Source of the DNA: Clostridia bacterium
GTDB taxonomy: Bacteria; Bacillota; Clostridia; TANB77; CAG-508
Assembly: GCA_900754285.1 (NCBI GenBank)
Contig: CAAECB010000012.1
Coordinates: forward strand, 1 to 30,282
Direction of reading: 5' to 3'
Length of the DNA stretch: 30,282 nt
Below are positions 22,216 through 30,282 of this stretch, piece by piece (the stretch's first letter is position 1; the number at the start of each line of letters is the position of its first letter). Below the pieces are notes generated by a model, which was given only the letters and a program-made list of their open reading frames with translations, was not told the origin of the DNA and made no database searches. A program made the translations under genes and the position numbers.

Positions 22216-24315
22216 ATGTTTAAAAGTTATGAAACAGAACTAGCAGGAAGAAAGCTAGTAATAGAAACAGGAAAAATGGCAGAACTATCAAACGGAAGTG
22301 TAGTAGTACGTTATGGAGAAACAGTAGTAATGGTAAATGTAACAGCATCAAAAGAGCCAAGAGAAGGAATAGACTTCTTCCCATTATCAGTAGACTACGA
22401 AGAAAAACTATATGCAGTAGGAAAAATACCAGGATCATTCCAAAAAAGAGAAGGAAAACCAGCAGACAAAGCAATACTAACATCAAGAGCAATAGACAGA
22501 CCACTAAGACCACTATTCCCAAAAGACTTCAGAAATGATGTAGTAGTAGTTGCAACAGTATTATCAGTAGAACAAGACAACTCACCAGAAGTAGCAGCAA
22601 TGATAGGAGCATCAGCAGCATTATCAATATCAGACATACCATTTGGAGGACCAACAGCAGCAGTAAATGTAGGGCTAGTAAATGGAGAAATAGTAATAAA
22701 CCCAACAGAAGAACAAAGAAAAGTATCTGATTTAACACTAACAGTAGCAGGAACAGAACAAAAAATAGCAATGATAGAAGCAGGAGCAAATGAAGTATCA
22801 AATGAAGTAATGTTAGAAGCAATCAAAAAAGGACATGAAGAAATCAAAAAAATCTGCAAATTCATAGAAAAAATGAAAGAAGAAATAGGAAAACCAAAAT
22901 TTGAATACAAATCATTTGCAGTAGACCATGACTTATATGAATACATAGCAGAAAACTTCACAGAAGAAATGAAAGAAAAAGTGCAAGAAAAAGACAAAGA
23001 AACAAGAGATAACAACATAGCAGAATTAACAGAAAAAATTTCAAATGCATATACAGAAAAATATGGAGAAGAAGCATTTGAAGAAAACAAACAACAAATA
23101 GGAGAAGCAATATATAAATTAGAGAAAAAATGTGTAAGAGACATGATATTCTATGAGCATAAAAGAGTAGATGGAAGAAAAATAGATGAAATAAGACCAT
23201 TATCATGTGAAATAGACTTATTACCACGAGTACATGGAAGTGCATTATTTACAAGAGGACAAACTCAAGTATTATCAGTAACAACATTAGGAATGATAAG
23301 TGAAGAACAAACATTAGACGGATTAGATAATGAAGAATCAAAAAGATATATGCACCAATATAACTTCCCAGCATATAGCGTAGGAGAAGCAAGACCATCA
23401 AGAGGACCAGGAAGAAGAGAAATAGGACATGGAGCATTAGCAGAAAAAGCATTAGTACCAGTACTACCATCAAAAGAAGAATTCCCATATGCAATAAGAG
23501 TTGTATCAGAAGTATTATCATCAAATGGATCAACATCACAAGCAAGTATATGTGGAAGCACATTATCATTAATGGCAGCAGGAGTACCAATAAAAAGACC
23601 AGTAGCAGGAATCTCAACAGGATTAGTAACAAATCCAGAAGATGAAAACGACTATGTAATGCTAACAGATATACAAGGATTAGAAGATTTCTTTGGAGAC
23701 ATGGACTTCAAAGTAGGAGGAACAGAAAAAGGAATAACAGCAATCCAAGTTGATATTAAAATAGATGGACTAACATATGACATAATAGCAGAAGCATTTG
23801 AAAGAACAAGAGTAGCAAGACAATACATCTTAGATGAAATAATGAAACCAGTAATAAGTGAACCACGTAAAGAAATATCAAAATATGCACCACGTATAGT
23901 ATCAACACAAATAAAAGTTGAAAAGATCAAAGATGTAATTGGACCTGGAGGAAAAGTAATAAACAAAATAATAGACGAAACAGGAGTAAAAATAGACATA
24001 GAAGAAGATGGAAAAGTATTTATATATTCATCAGATTCAGAAAAAGCAGTACAAGCATTAGACATGATAGAAGACATTGTTAGAGATGTAGAAGTTGGCG
24101 GAATCTATTATGGAGAAGTAACAAGAATAATGCCATTTGGAGCATTTGTAGACTTAGGATGTGGCGGAAAAGAAGGATTACTACATATATCAAAAATCTC
24201 AAATGAAAGAGTAAAAAATGTAGAAGATGTGTTACATGTAGGAGACAAAGTAACAGTAAAAGTAATAGAAATAGATGACCAAGACAGAATAAACTTAACA
24301 ATGAAAGACTTATAA
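22216..24315 (+). CDS. pnp: Polyribonucleotide nucleotidyltransferase (PNPase)
   Basis: PNPase degrades RNA 3' to 5' with phosphate and works as a trimer in mRNA turnover. The 699 residues have the full layout: first RNase PH domain (about 1-215, with GETVVMVNVTAS and RPLRPLFPKDF), a helical linker, the catalytic second RNase PH domain (about 310-545, with GSALFTRGQTQVLSV, SNGSTSQASICG, FGDMDFKVGGTEKGITAIQ), a KH domain with the IGPGGKVI loop (about 575-590), and an S1 domain at the C-terminus (YYGEVTRIMPFGAFVDLG, GLLHISKIS). Length and motifs are standard. AGGAGG is well spaced before the ATG. Codons end overwhelmingly in A. Confidence 0.98.
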   Translation: MFKSYETELAGRKLVIETGKMAELSNGSVVVRYGETVVMVNVTASKEPREGIDFFPLSVDYEEKLYAVGKIPGSFQKREGKPADKAILTSRAIDRPLRPLFPKDFRNDVVVVATVLSVEQDNSPEVAAMIGASAALSISDIPFGGPTAAVNVGLVNGEIVINPTEEQRKVSDLTLTVAGTEQKIAMIEAGANEVSNEVMLEAIKKGHEEIKKICKFIEKMKEEIGKPKFEYKSFAVDHDLYEYIAENFTEEMKEKVQEKDKETRDNNIAELTEKISNAYTEKYGEEAFEENKQQIGEAIYKLEKKCVRDMIFYEHKRVDGRKIDEIRPLSCEIDLLPRVHGSALFTRGQTQVLSVTTLGMISEEQTLDGLDNEESKRYMHQYNFPAYSVGEARPSRGPGRREIGHGALAEKALVPVLPSKEEFPYAIRVVSEVLSSNGSTSQASICGSTLSLMAAGVPIKRPVAGISTGLVTNPEDENDYVMLTDIQGLEDFFGDMDFKVGGTEKGITAIQVDIKIDGLTYDIIAEAFERTRVARQYILDEIMKPVISEPRKEISKYAPRIVSTQIKVEKIKDVIGPGGKVINKIIDETGVKIDIEEDGKVFIYSSDSEKAVQALDMIEDIVRDVEVGGIYYGEVTRIMPFGAFVDLGCGGKEGLLHISKISNERVKNVEDVLHVGDKVTVKVIEIDDQDRINLTMKDL

Positions 24316-24378
24316 TAAAAAGAAATCTACAATAAATTAAAAATTACAAAAAGCTTAAAAATATAGGAGGCAAGAGCA

Positions 24379-25404
24379 TTGAAAGTAACAGAATTTGATT
24401 ATGAATTGCCAGAAGAACTAATAGCACAAACACCAATCGAAAAAAGAGATGAATCAAGACTAATGGTTCTAAATAGAAAAGAACACACAATAGAACACAA
24501 AACATTTAAAGACATAATAGACTATTTAGAGCCAGGAGACTGCTTGGTAAGAAATAATACAAAAGTCATACCAGCACGTATATATGGAAAAAAAGAAACA
24601 GGAGCAAATATAGAATTTTTGCTATTAAATAATATAGAAGGAGACATCTGGGAAACAATAGTAAGACCAGGAAACAAATTACATATAGGAACAAAAGTAA
24701 TATTTGGAGATGGATTACTAACAGCAGAAATATTAGACACAATGCCAGGAGGAACAAGAAAAGTATTATTTACATATGAAGGCATATTTAATGAAATATT
24801 AGACAAAATAGGACTAATGCCATTGCCACCATATATACATGAAGAATTAAAAGAAAAAGACAGATATCAAACAGTATATGCAAAATATGAAGGTTCAGCA
24901 GCAGCACCAACAGCAGGATTACACTTTACAAAAGAGCTATTAGAAAAAATAGAACAAAAAGGAATAGACATAGCAAATGTAACACTACATGTAGGAATAG
25001 GAACATTTAGACCAGTAAAAGAAGACACAGTAGAAGCACATGAAATGCACTCAGAACACTTTTATATAAAACAAGAAGACTGTGACAAAATAAACAAAGC
25101 AAAGAAAAACGGAAAAAGAGTAATAGCAATAGGAACAACCTCATGTAGAGTATTAGAAACAATAGCAAATCCAGAAGATGGAACAGTAGAACCAATAGAA
25201 AGTGACACACAAATATTTATATATCCAGGATACAAATTCAAATGTATAGATGGATTAATAACAAACTTCCACTTACCACAATCAACATTATTAATGTTAG
25301 TATCTGCATTAGCAGGAAAAGACTATATAATGAAAGCATATAATGAAGCAGTAAAAGAAAAATACAAATTTTTCAGTTTTGGAGATGCAATGTTCATATC
25401 ATAA
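24379..25404 (+). CDS. queA: S-adenosylmethionine:tRNA ribosyltransferase-isomerase QueA
   Basis: QueA converts preQ1 in tRNA to epoxyqueuosine using the ribosyl part of SAM. The 341-residue protein begins KVTEFDYELPEELIAQTP, the family opening. It carries RDESRLMVLNR, APTAGLHFTKELL (about 178-190), TLHVGIGTFRPVKED, EHFYI and the end SALAGKDYIMKAYNEAV...FFSFGDAMFI. The start is TTG, fixed by AGGAGG 8 bases before it and by alignment of the N-terminus to the family. It is followed 86 bases later by tgt, the enzyme acting just before it in the pathway. Confidence 0.97.
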   Translation: MKVTEFDYELPEELIAQTPIEKRDESRLMVLNRKEHTIEHKTFKDIIDYLEPGDCLVRNNTKVIPARIYGKKETGANIEFLLLNNIEGDIWETIVRPGNKLHIGTKVIFGDGLLTAEILDTMPGGTRKVLFTYEGIFNEILDKIGLMPLPPYIHEELKEKDRYQTVYAKYEGSAAAPTAGLHFTKELLEKIEQKGIDIANVTLHVGIGTFRPVKEDTVEAHEMHSEHFYIKQEDCDKINKAKKNGKRVIAIGTTSCRVLETIANPEDGTVEPIESDTQIFIYPGYKFKCIDGLITNFHLPQSTLLMLVSALAGKDYIMKAYNEAVKEKYKFFSFGDAMFIS

Positions 25405-25490
25405 AATCAGCAAAACACAAACATAAATACCTTAAAGAGAAAATCGAATAATAATCTCGCACAAATGTGCTTAAGGAGGAATTTAATTAA

Positions 25491-26615
<1,125 letters not shown>

Positions 26616-26629
26616 AAGGGGGAATACAG

Positions 26630-28108
26630 ATGAACATAATTGATGAAAACTTTGTGGAAAAAGAGAAAAAAGCAAATACAAAATTGCCAAAAATAATATT
26701 AGCAATAATAATAGTATTAGTAATTGCAATAATAGGAATAGTAGTAGCATTAGGATATATAGAAAACTCACAATTAAAAGTATCTATAGATGGACAAGTA
26801 CAAGCAAAAGTAAAAGACATGCTAGTTTTCGAAGGAGACACAGTATATATACCAATAAGAGACATAGCAAGTTATGTAGGATATCAAAGTTATAGTGGAG
26901 ATTATGCAGAAAGATCAGAAGCAAAAAACAAATGTTATATACAAAATGATGATGAAATAGCAAATTTTGTATTAAACTCTAACAAAATATACAAACTAGA
27001 AACACAACAATCAAACTCAGAATACACATATTTTTATAGTAAAAAACCAGTAAAAGCGATAAATGGAAAATTATATGTATCATCAGATGGATTTGAAGAA
27101 GCATTTAATGCAAGCTTTATATATAATAAAGACACAAATCGTATAAAAATATATACAATGGAATATTTAATAACAAGTTATCAACAATTAGTACTAGACA
27201 AAAACTATGCAGAAATGAGTAGTGAATTCAATAACAAAAAATCAATATTTGAAGAAAGACTAGTAGTGCAAAAAGACAAAAAACAAATAGGAGTAATAGA
27301 CTTAAAAGGAAACACAGTAATAGAACCAAAATATGAAGAAATCAAATATATACCAGAAACAGGAGACTTTTTTGCAACAAGTAATGGAAAAGTAGGAATA
27401 ATATCAAAAGACGGAGCAATGAAAGTACAAATATTATATGACAGCTTAAATTTAATGGACAAAGATGCAGGAATCTATGAAGCAAAAAGAGATAACAAAT
27501 ATGGAATAATAGATATAAAAGGAAATCTAAAACTATATATAGAAAATGACCAAATAGGAATGGATATATCAAAATTCGAAAAAAATGATATACGTAATAA
27601 ATATTTATTAGTAGACAACCTAATCCCAGTAAAAAAGAACGACTTATGGGGACTAGTAGACAAAAATGGAAAAACAGTAGTAGACTTTAAATATGACAGT
27701 TTAGGTTATATAGCATCAAGCAACAAAGACGCATTAAACTTATTAGTAATACCAAATTACAACATGATAGTAACATGTAAAGACAAAAAATACGGATTAA
27801 TAAATTCATCAGGAGAAGAAAAATTTCCAACAAGAGCAGATGACATATATATGGTCATAGACTCAGGAACAAAATATTTTTATTTGAATTTTGAAGATCA
27901 AAGATATGATGTAGAAAAATGGTTAGACTCAATAGGAGTAAAAACAGTAAAAAATAATGAACCAACAACCACAAACACAACATCAAATAGTTCAGAAGAA
28001 ACACAAAATACAGCACAAAATAATTCAAATGAAAATAGTAATACAGAACAAAAAAATTCAAGTGAAAACAATAACAATGAAGAACAAAATAGCTCAAACG
28101 AAGAATAA
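26630..28108 (+). CDS. Membrane-anchored WG-repeat protein with copper-amine-oxidase-N-like domain
   Basis: Function unknown. The 492-residue protein has a cytoplasmic N-terminus of about 22 residues, one membrane helix (about 23-46), and then an external region. Residues about 50-180 resemble the copper amine oxidase N-terminal-like fold common in Firmicute surface proteins (GDTVYIPIRDIASYVGY, NGKLYVSSDGFEEAF). Residues about 215-430 hold several WG-type repeats of the pattern k-x-G-v/i-I-d-x-x-G: IGVIDLKGNTVIEPKY, VGIISKDG, YGIIDIKGN, WGLVDKNGKTVVDFKY and YGLINSSGE. A Ser/Asn/Glu tail of about 45 residues ends the protein. GGGGGAA precedes the ATG. It lies between tgt and spoIIP; 50 bases separate it from spoIIP, so they may share a transcript. 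Confidence 0.82.
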   Translation: MNIIDENFVEKEKKANTKLPKIILAIIIVLVIAIIGIVVALGYIENSQLKVSIDGQVQAKVKDMLVFEGDTVYIPIRDIASYVGYQSYSGDYAERSEAKNKCYIQNDDEIANFVLNSNKIYKLETQQSNSEYTYFYSKKPVKAINGKLYVSSDGFEEAFNASFIYNKDTNRIKIYTMEYLITSYQQLVLDKNYAEMSSEFNNKKSIFEERLVVQKDKKQIGVIDLKGNTVIEPKYEEIKYIPETGDFFATSNGKVGIISKDGAMKVQILYDSLNLMDKDAGIYEAKRDNKYGIIDIKGNLKLYIENDQIGMDISKFEKNDIRNKYLLVDNLIPVKKNDLWGLVDKNGKTVVDFKYDSLGYIASSNKDALNLLVIPNYNMIVTCKDKKYGLINSSGEEKFPTRADDIYMVIDSGTKYFYLNFEDQRYDVEKWLDSIGVKTVKNNEPTTTNTTSNSSEETQNTAQNNSNENSNTEQKNSSENNNNEEQNSSNEE

Positions 28109-28158
28109 AAATAGAAATTGCAACATAAATATATATAAATGCAAAGGAGAAATTATAT

Positions 28159-29319
28159 ATGTTTAATGTTGCAATTTTTAAAATGAAAGATATAACAAAA
28201 AATCTTATAGCAATATTAATAATTATATTAATAATAATAAATATAAGATTTTTTGCAAATAAAAAAGAAATAAAAATAACAGTACCCACAGGACAAATAT
28301 ATAAAAAAGCAATAAATAAGCAAATACCACTAGTAGAAGAATTAGAAAAAAATCAAGAAGAACACACAGAAGAAAATAAAGAATTAAAATATGCAAAAAT
28401 AGCAATAGGAACAGAAATAAGTGCAATAAAAGGATTAGAAGAAAAGGAAAAAGAAAGTGAAACAACAAATGCCACAAATAATGAAGAACAAAAAATAGAA
28501 GATAATACAAACAATGAAACAACAGAAAATAATACACAAAACAATATAGAAAAAGCAGAAACAGGGCAAGAAACACAAGTAGTAACAAACAATCCAATAA
28601 AAGAAACATATAACACACAATATGGAAAAGTAAAAATAAAGAACGGAACCAAAATAAATTTAACAGAAGAAATAATGAACCCAAATATAACTATAGACAA
28701 CAAAAATGTATTAATATTTCACACACACAGTTGCGAAAGTTATACATCAAGCGAACAATATCCATATACGCCAACAGGAACATATAGAACAACAGACTTA
28801 AATTACACAGTAACAAGAGTAGGAACAGAATTAGAAAATCAACTAAAACAATATAATATACCAGTAACACATAACACAAATTATCATGATTATCCAGCAT
28901 ATAATGGCTCATATACACGTTCTTTATCAACAGTGAAAAATATATTAAAAACAACACCATCTGACATTATAATCGATTTACATAGAGATGCAATAGGAGC
29001 ACGAGCAGACTATGCACCAACAGTAAAAATAGGAGAAGATTATGCAGCACAAATAATGTATGTTATAGGAACAAATCAAGGAGGATTAGAACATCCAAAC
29101 TGGCAGCAAAATTTAAAATTTGCAATAAAAGTACAAGAAAAAGCAGAAGAACTATATCCAGGCCTATTTAAACCAATAATGTTAACAGAATATAGATATA
29201 ACCAGCACGCTGGAAAATATGCAAGCATAATGGAAGTTGGGGCTACTGGAAACACATTAGAACAATGCTTGACAAGTATGAAATATTTAGCAAAAGTTAT
29301 GGATGAAGTAATGAAATAA
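28159..29319 (+). CDS. spoIIP: Stage II sporulation protein P (SpoIIP)
   Basis: SpoIIP is a peptidoglycan amidase/endopeptidase that works with SpoIID and SpoIIM during engulfment of the forespore. The 386-residue protein has an N-terminal membrane anchor (about 15-32), a long Glu/Asn/Thr-rich linker (about 60-170) and a C-terminal hydrolase domain. Family motifs are NVLIFHTHSCESY (about 183-195), the DLHRDAIG stretch (about 273-280), and NQHAGKYASIMEVGATGNT near the end. His and Glu zinc-ligand candidates are all present. AAAGGAGA lies 9 bases before the ATG. The gene is separated from other sporulation genes here and directly follows the WG-repeat protein. Confidence 0.95.
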   Translation: MFNVAIFKMKDITKNLIAILIIILIIINIRFFANKKEIKITVPTGQIYKKAINKQIPLVEELEKNQEEHTEENKELKYAKIAIGTEISAIKGLEEKEKESETTNATNNEEQKIEDNTNNETTENNTQNNIEKAETGQETQVVTNNPIKETYNTQYGKVKIKNGTKINLTEEIMNPNITIDNKNVLIFHTHSCESYTSSEQYPYTPTGTYRTTDLNYTVTRVGTELENQLKQYNIPVTHNTNYHDYPAYNGSYTRSLSTVKNILKTTPSDIIIDLHRDAIGARADYAPTVKIGEDYAAQIMYVIGTNQGGLEHPNWQQNLKFAIKVQEKAEELYPGLFKPIMLTEYRYNQHAGKYASIMEVGATGNTLEQCLTSMKYLAKVMDEVMK

Positions 29320-29350
29320 AGACTAGAAAAATCACATAAATTTCTAATCT
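29320..29350. terminator. Possible bidirectional terminator between spoIIP and tsaE
   Basis: AGACTAGAAA (29320-29329) can pair with TTTCTAATCT (29341-29350) with one mismatch in ten, between convergent genes. The T-runs on both strands are short, so efficiency is doubtful. Confidence 0.4.
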
Positions 29351-29366
29351 TCAAAATACAAACAAT

Positions 29367-29831
29367 TTAGTTTATTAAATCTTTAAAAAAATCATCAAAA
29401 CGAGAGCCATAAGTAGTAATATGAAGCACACGGGAATTATCATCAACATCAGACTTTTCAAAAGAAATATGAACAAAATCAGAAGGCAAAGCATCAGAAA
29501 TTAATTCACCCCATTCAATAAGGCAAACGCCATTTTCAAAATATTCTTCACCACCAATTTCATAAAATTCAGAAGAATCTGAAAGACGATAAACATCAAA
29601 ATGAAAAATAGGAAAATCAGGAGTAGCATATTCATTAACTATAGTAAAAGTAGGACTTGAAATCTCATCTTGCAAATTAAAAAAAGAAAGAATACCTTCA
29701 ACTAATTTAGTCTTACCACTACCTAGTTCGCCAGTAAGCACAAATACATCTTTTTTATGTAATTGTGCTGCTATTTTTTTTCCAAAATTCAAAGTATCTT
29801 CAGCAGAAGAAGAAACAAAAGTATAATTCAT
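29367..29831 (-). CDS. tsaE: tRNA threonylcarbamoyladenosine biosynthesis ATPase TsaE
   Basis: TsaE is the small ATPase that supports TsaB/TsaD in making the t6A modification at A37 of ANN-decoding tRNAs. The 154-residue length is typical. It has Walker A (LTGELGSGKTKL), the switch-like SSPTFTIVNEY, HFDVYRL with the conserved Asp, and LIEWGE before the C-terminal end. It lies alone on the minus strand; tsaB and rimI, which often follow, would be outside the run seen here, because spoIIP converges on it. Its upstream region lies within the palindromic element at 29852-30064, which may carry its promoter. Codons mostly end in T. Confidence 0.96.
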   Translation of the reverse strand: MNYTFVSSSAEDTLNFGKKIAAQLHKKDVFVLTGELGSGKTKLVEGILSFFNLQDEISSPTFTIVNEYATPDFPIFHFDVYRLSDSSEFYEIGGEEYFENGVCLIEWGELISDALPSDFVHISFEKSDVDDNSRVLHITTYGSRFDDFFKDLIN

Positions 29832-29851
29832 ATAATCAAAACCTTTCTTTT

Positions 29852-30064
29852 ATTTAGTAAGCTTAATATATGTATATTATTTTATGATTTTTTAGACTCA
29901 ATACACAAACAATAATTTCTAAAATAAATTAATGGCTTCCTTCAGCTTAGTCCTCGCTTCGCTCGACGTGAAGCTCTTCCATCAATTTATTTAAGAAATT
30001 CTAAGTTTGCTCCAATCGCACTAAAAAATCATTTTACAATATACATATATTAAGCTTACTAAAT
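29852..30064. repeat. 213-bp nested palindromic (MITE-like) element
   Basis: Terminal inverted arms of 44 bases (29852-29895 and 30021-30064) match at 40 positions. A second inverted pair (29914-29935 and 29979-30000) matches at 20 of 22. The centre (29936-29978) is GC-richer with an AGCTT/AAGCT pairing. No open reading frame of note lies inside. It fills most of the 377-base spacer between tsaE and the next gene. A shortened relative lies at 14729-14796. Confidence 0.75.
29874..29901 (-). promoter_or_regulatory. Candidate tsaE promoter inside the palindromic element
   Basis: On the minus strand, TTGAGT (29901-29896), 16 bases, TAATAT (29879-29874) ends 43 bases before the tsaE start. It lies within the left arm of the palindrome. 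Confidence 0.4.
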
Positions 30065-30208
30065 TATAACAAATTTTATAATAATTATTGCCATTTAATA
30101 TAAAATAGTATATCATATTTAGAAGAAAAGTCAAATGCAAAAAAATGGAGCAAAAGTATTGTATGATTCATTTATGATAATGTCTTAATAAATCATTTAG
30201 GAAACAAT

Positions 30209-30282
30209 ATGAAACTTTTTAGTTTCGCAACACAAAGTGAAAATAAATTGCCAAAAAGCATAGTATCAGGTATAATAGAAAT
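30209..30282 (+). CDS. Start of an unidentified gene, cut by the window edge
   Basis: An ATG at 30209 opens a frame that stays open for 24 codons to the window end (MKLFSFATQSENKLPKSIVS...). It is preceded by TAGGAAA at a suitable distance, and an in-frame TGA at 30164 limits upstream extension. Too little is present to assign a function. The 140 bases before it hold only A/T-rich DNA without a clear promoter. Confidence 0.5.
   Translation, partial: MKLFSFATQSENKLPKSIVSGIIE

Noticed and set aside
25405..25490. preQ1 riboswitch before tgt.
   Set aside because: The compact preQ1 hairpin/pseudoknot with its C-rich loop is not seen; only a weak ribosome-site pairing was kept as a finding.

Overview
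The window comes from a strongly AT-rich, spore-forming, low-GC Firmicute, most likely an uncultured or gut-type member of Clostridia. The evidence is spoVA and spoIIP sporulation genes, Gram-positive-style FtsE/FtsX with secreted M23 hydrolases, a type IV pilus operon with no outer-membrane secretin, and AGGAGG-type ribosome sites. No rRNA, tRNA, CRISPR array, integrase or complete insertion sequence was seen.

Layout. (1) About 33-2351, minus strand: a sporulation cluster read as dodecin-like protein, SpoVAC, SpoVAD (frameshifted) and SpoVAE. A forespore-type promoter candidate lies in front of the dodecin gene. (2) 2495-3826, plus strand: rsmB. (3) 4016-13565, plus strand: one long type IV pilus operon. 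Its order is a PilM-PilN fusion, PilO, a PilP-like membrane protein, a major prepilin, prepilin peptidase, two minor prepilins, the assembly ATPase PilB, the retraction ATPase PilT and the platform protein PilC. (4) 13566-14956: a lone transketolase C-terminal subunit between two repeat- and hairpin-rich spacers. (5) 14978-20424: ftsE, ftsX, two tandemly duplicated coiled-coil M23 peptidases and a CtpA-type S41 protease, which together form a cell-wall remodelling cluster. (6) 20473-26615: housekeeping genes pgsA, greA, rpsO, pnp, queA and tgt. (7) 26630-29319: a WG-repeat membrane protein and the sporulation hydrolase SpoIIP. (8) 29367-29831, minus strand: tsaE, then a 213-bp near-palindromic element, then the first codons of another plus-strand gene.

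How the parts work together. The pilus genes form a nearly complete Gram-positive type IV pilus machine with both extension and retraction motors. FtsEX would gate one or both M23 hydrolases across the membrane. SpoVAC/D/E form the dipicolinic-acid channel of the spore, and SpoIIP acts in engulfment.

The less ordinary signals are: the dodecin-like gene at the head of the spoVA cluster; the PilMN fusion; pilins without the usual Glu5; a pilin-distal hairpin; a dispersed repeat family with palindromic ends (four members here); a MITE-like palindrome present in a long and a short copy; and a codon-choice switch that follows DNA strand rather than gene function. The spoVAD frameshift may be real or an assembly error. 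I do not see a wholly new multi-gene system. The best candidates for undescribed biology are the dodecin-spoVA association and the two repeat families.
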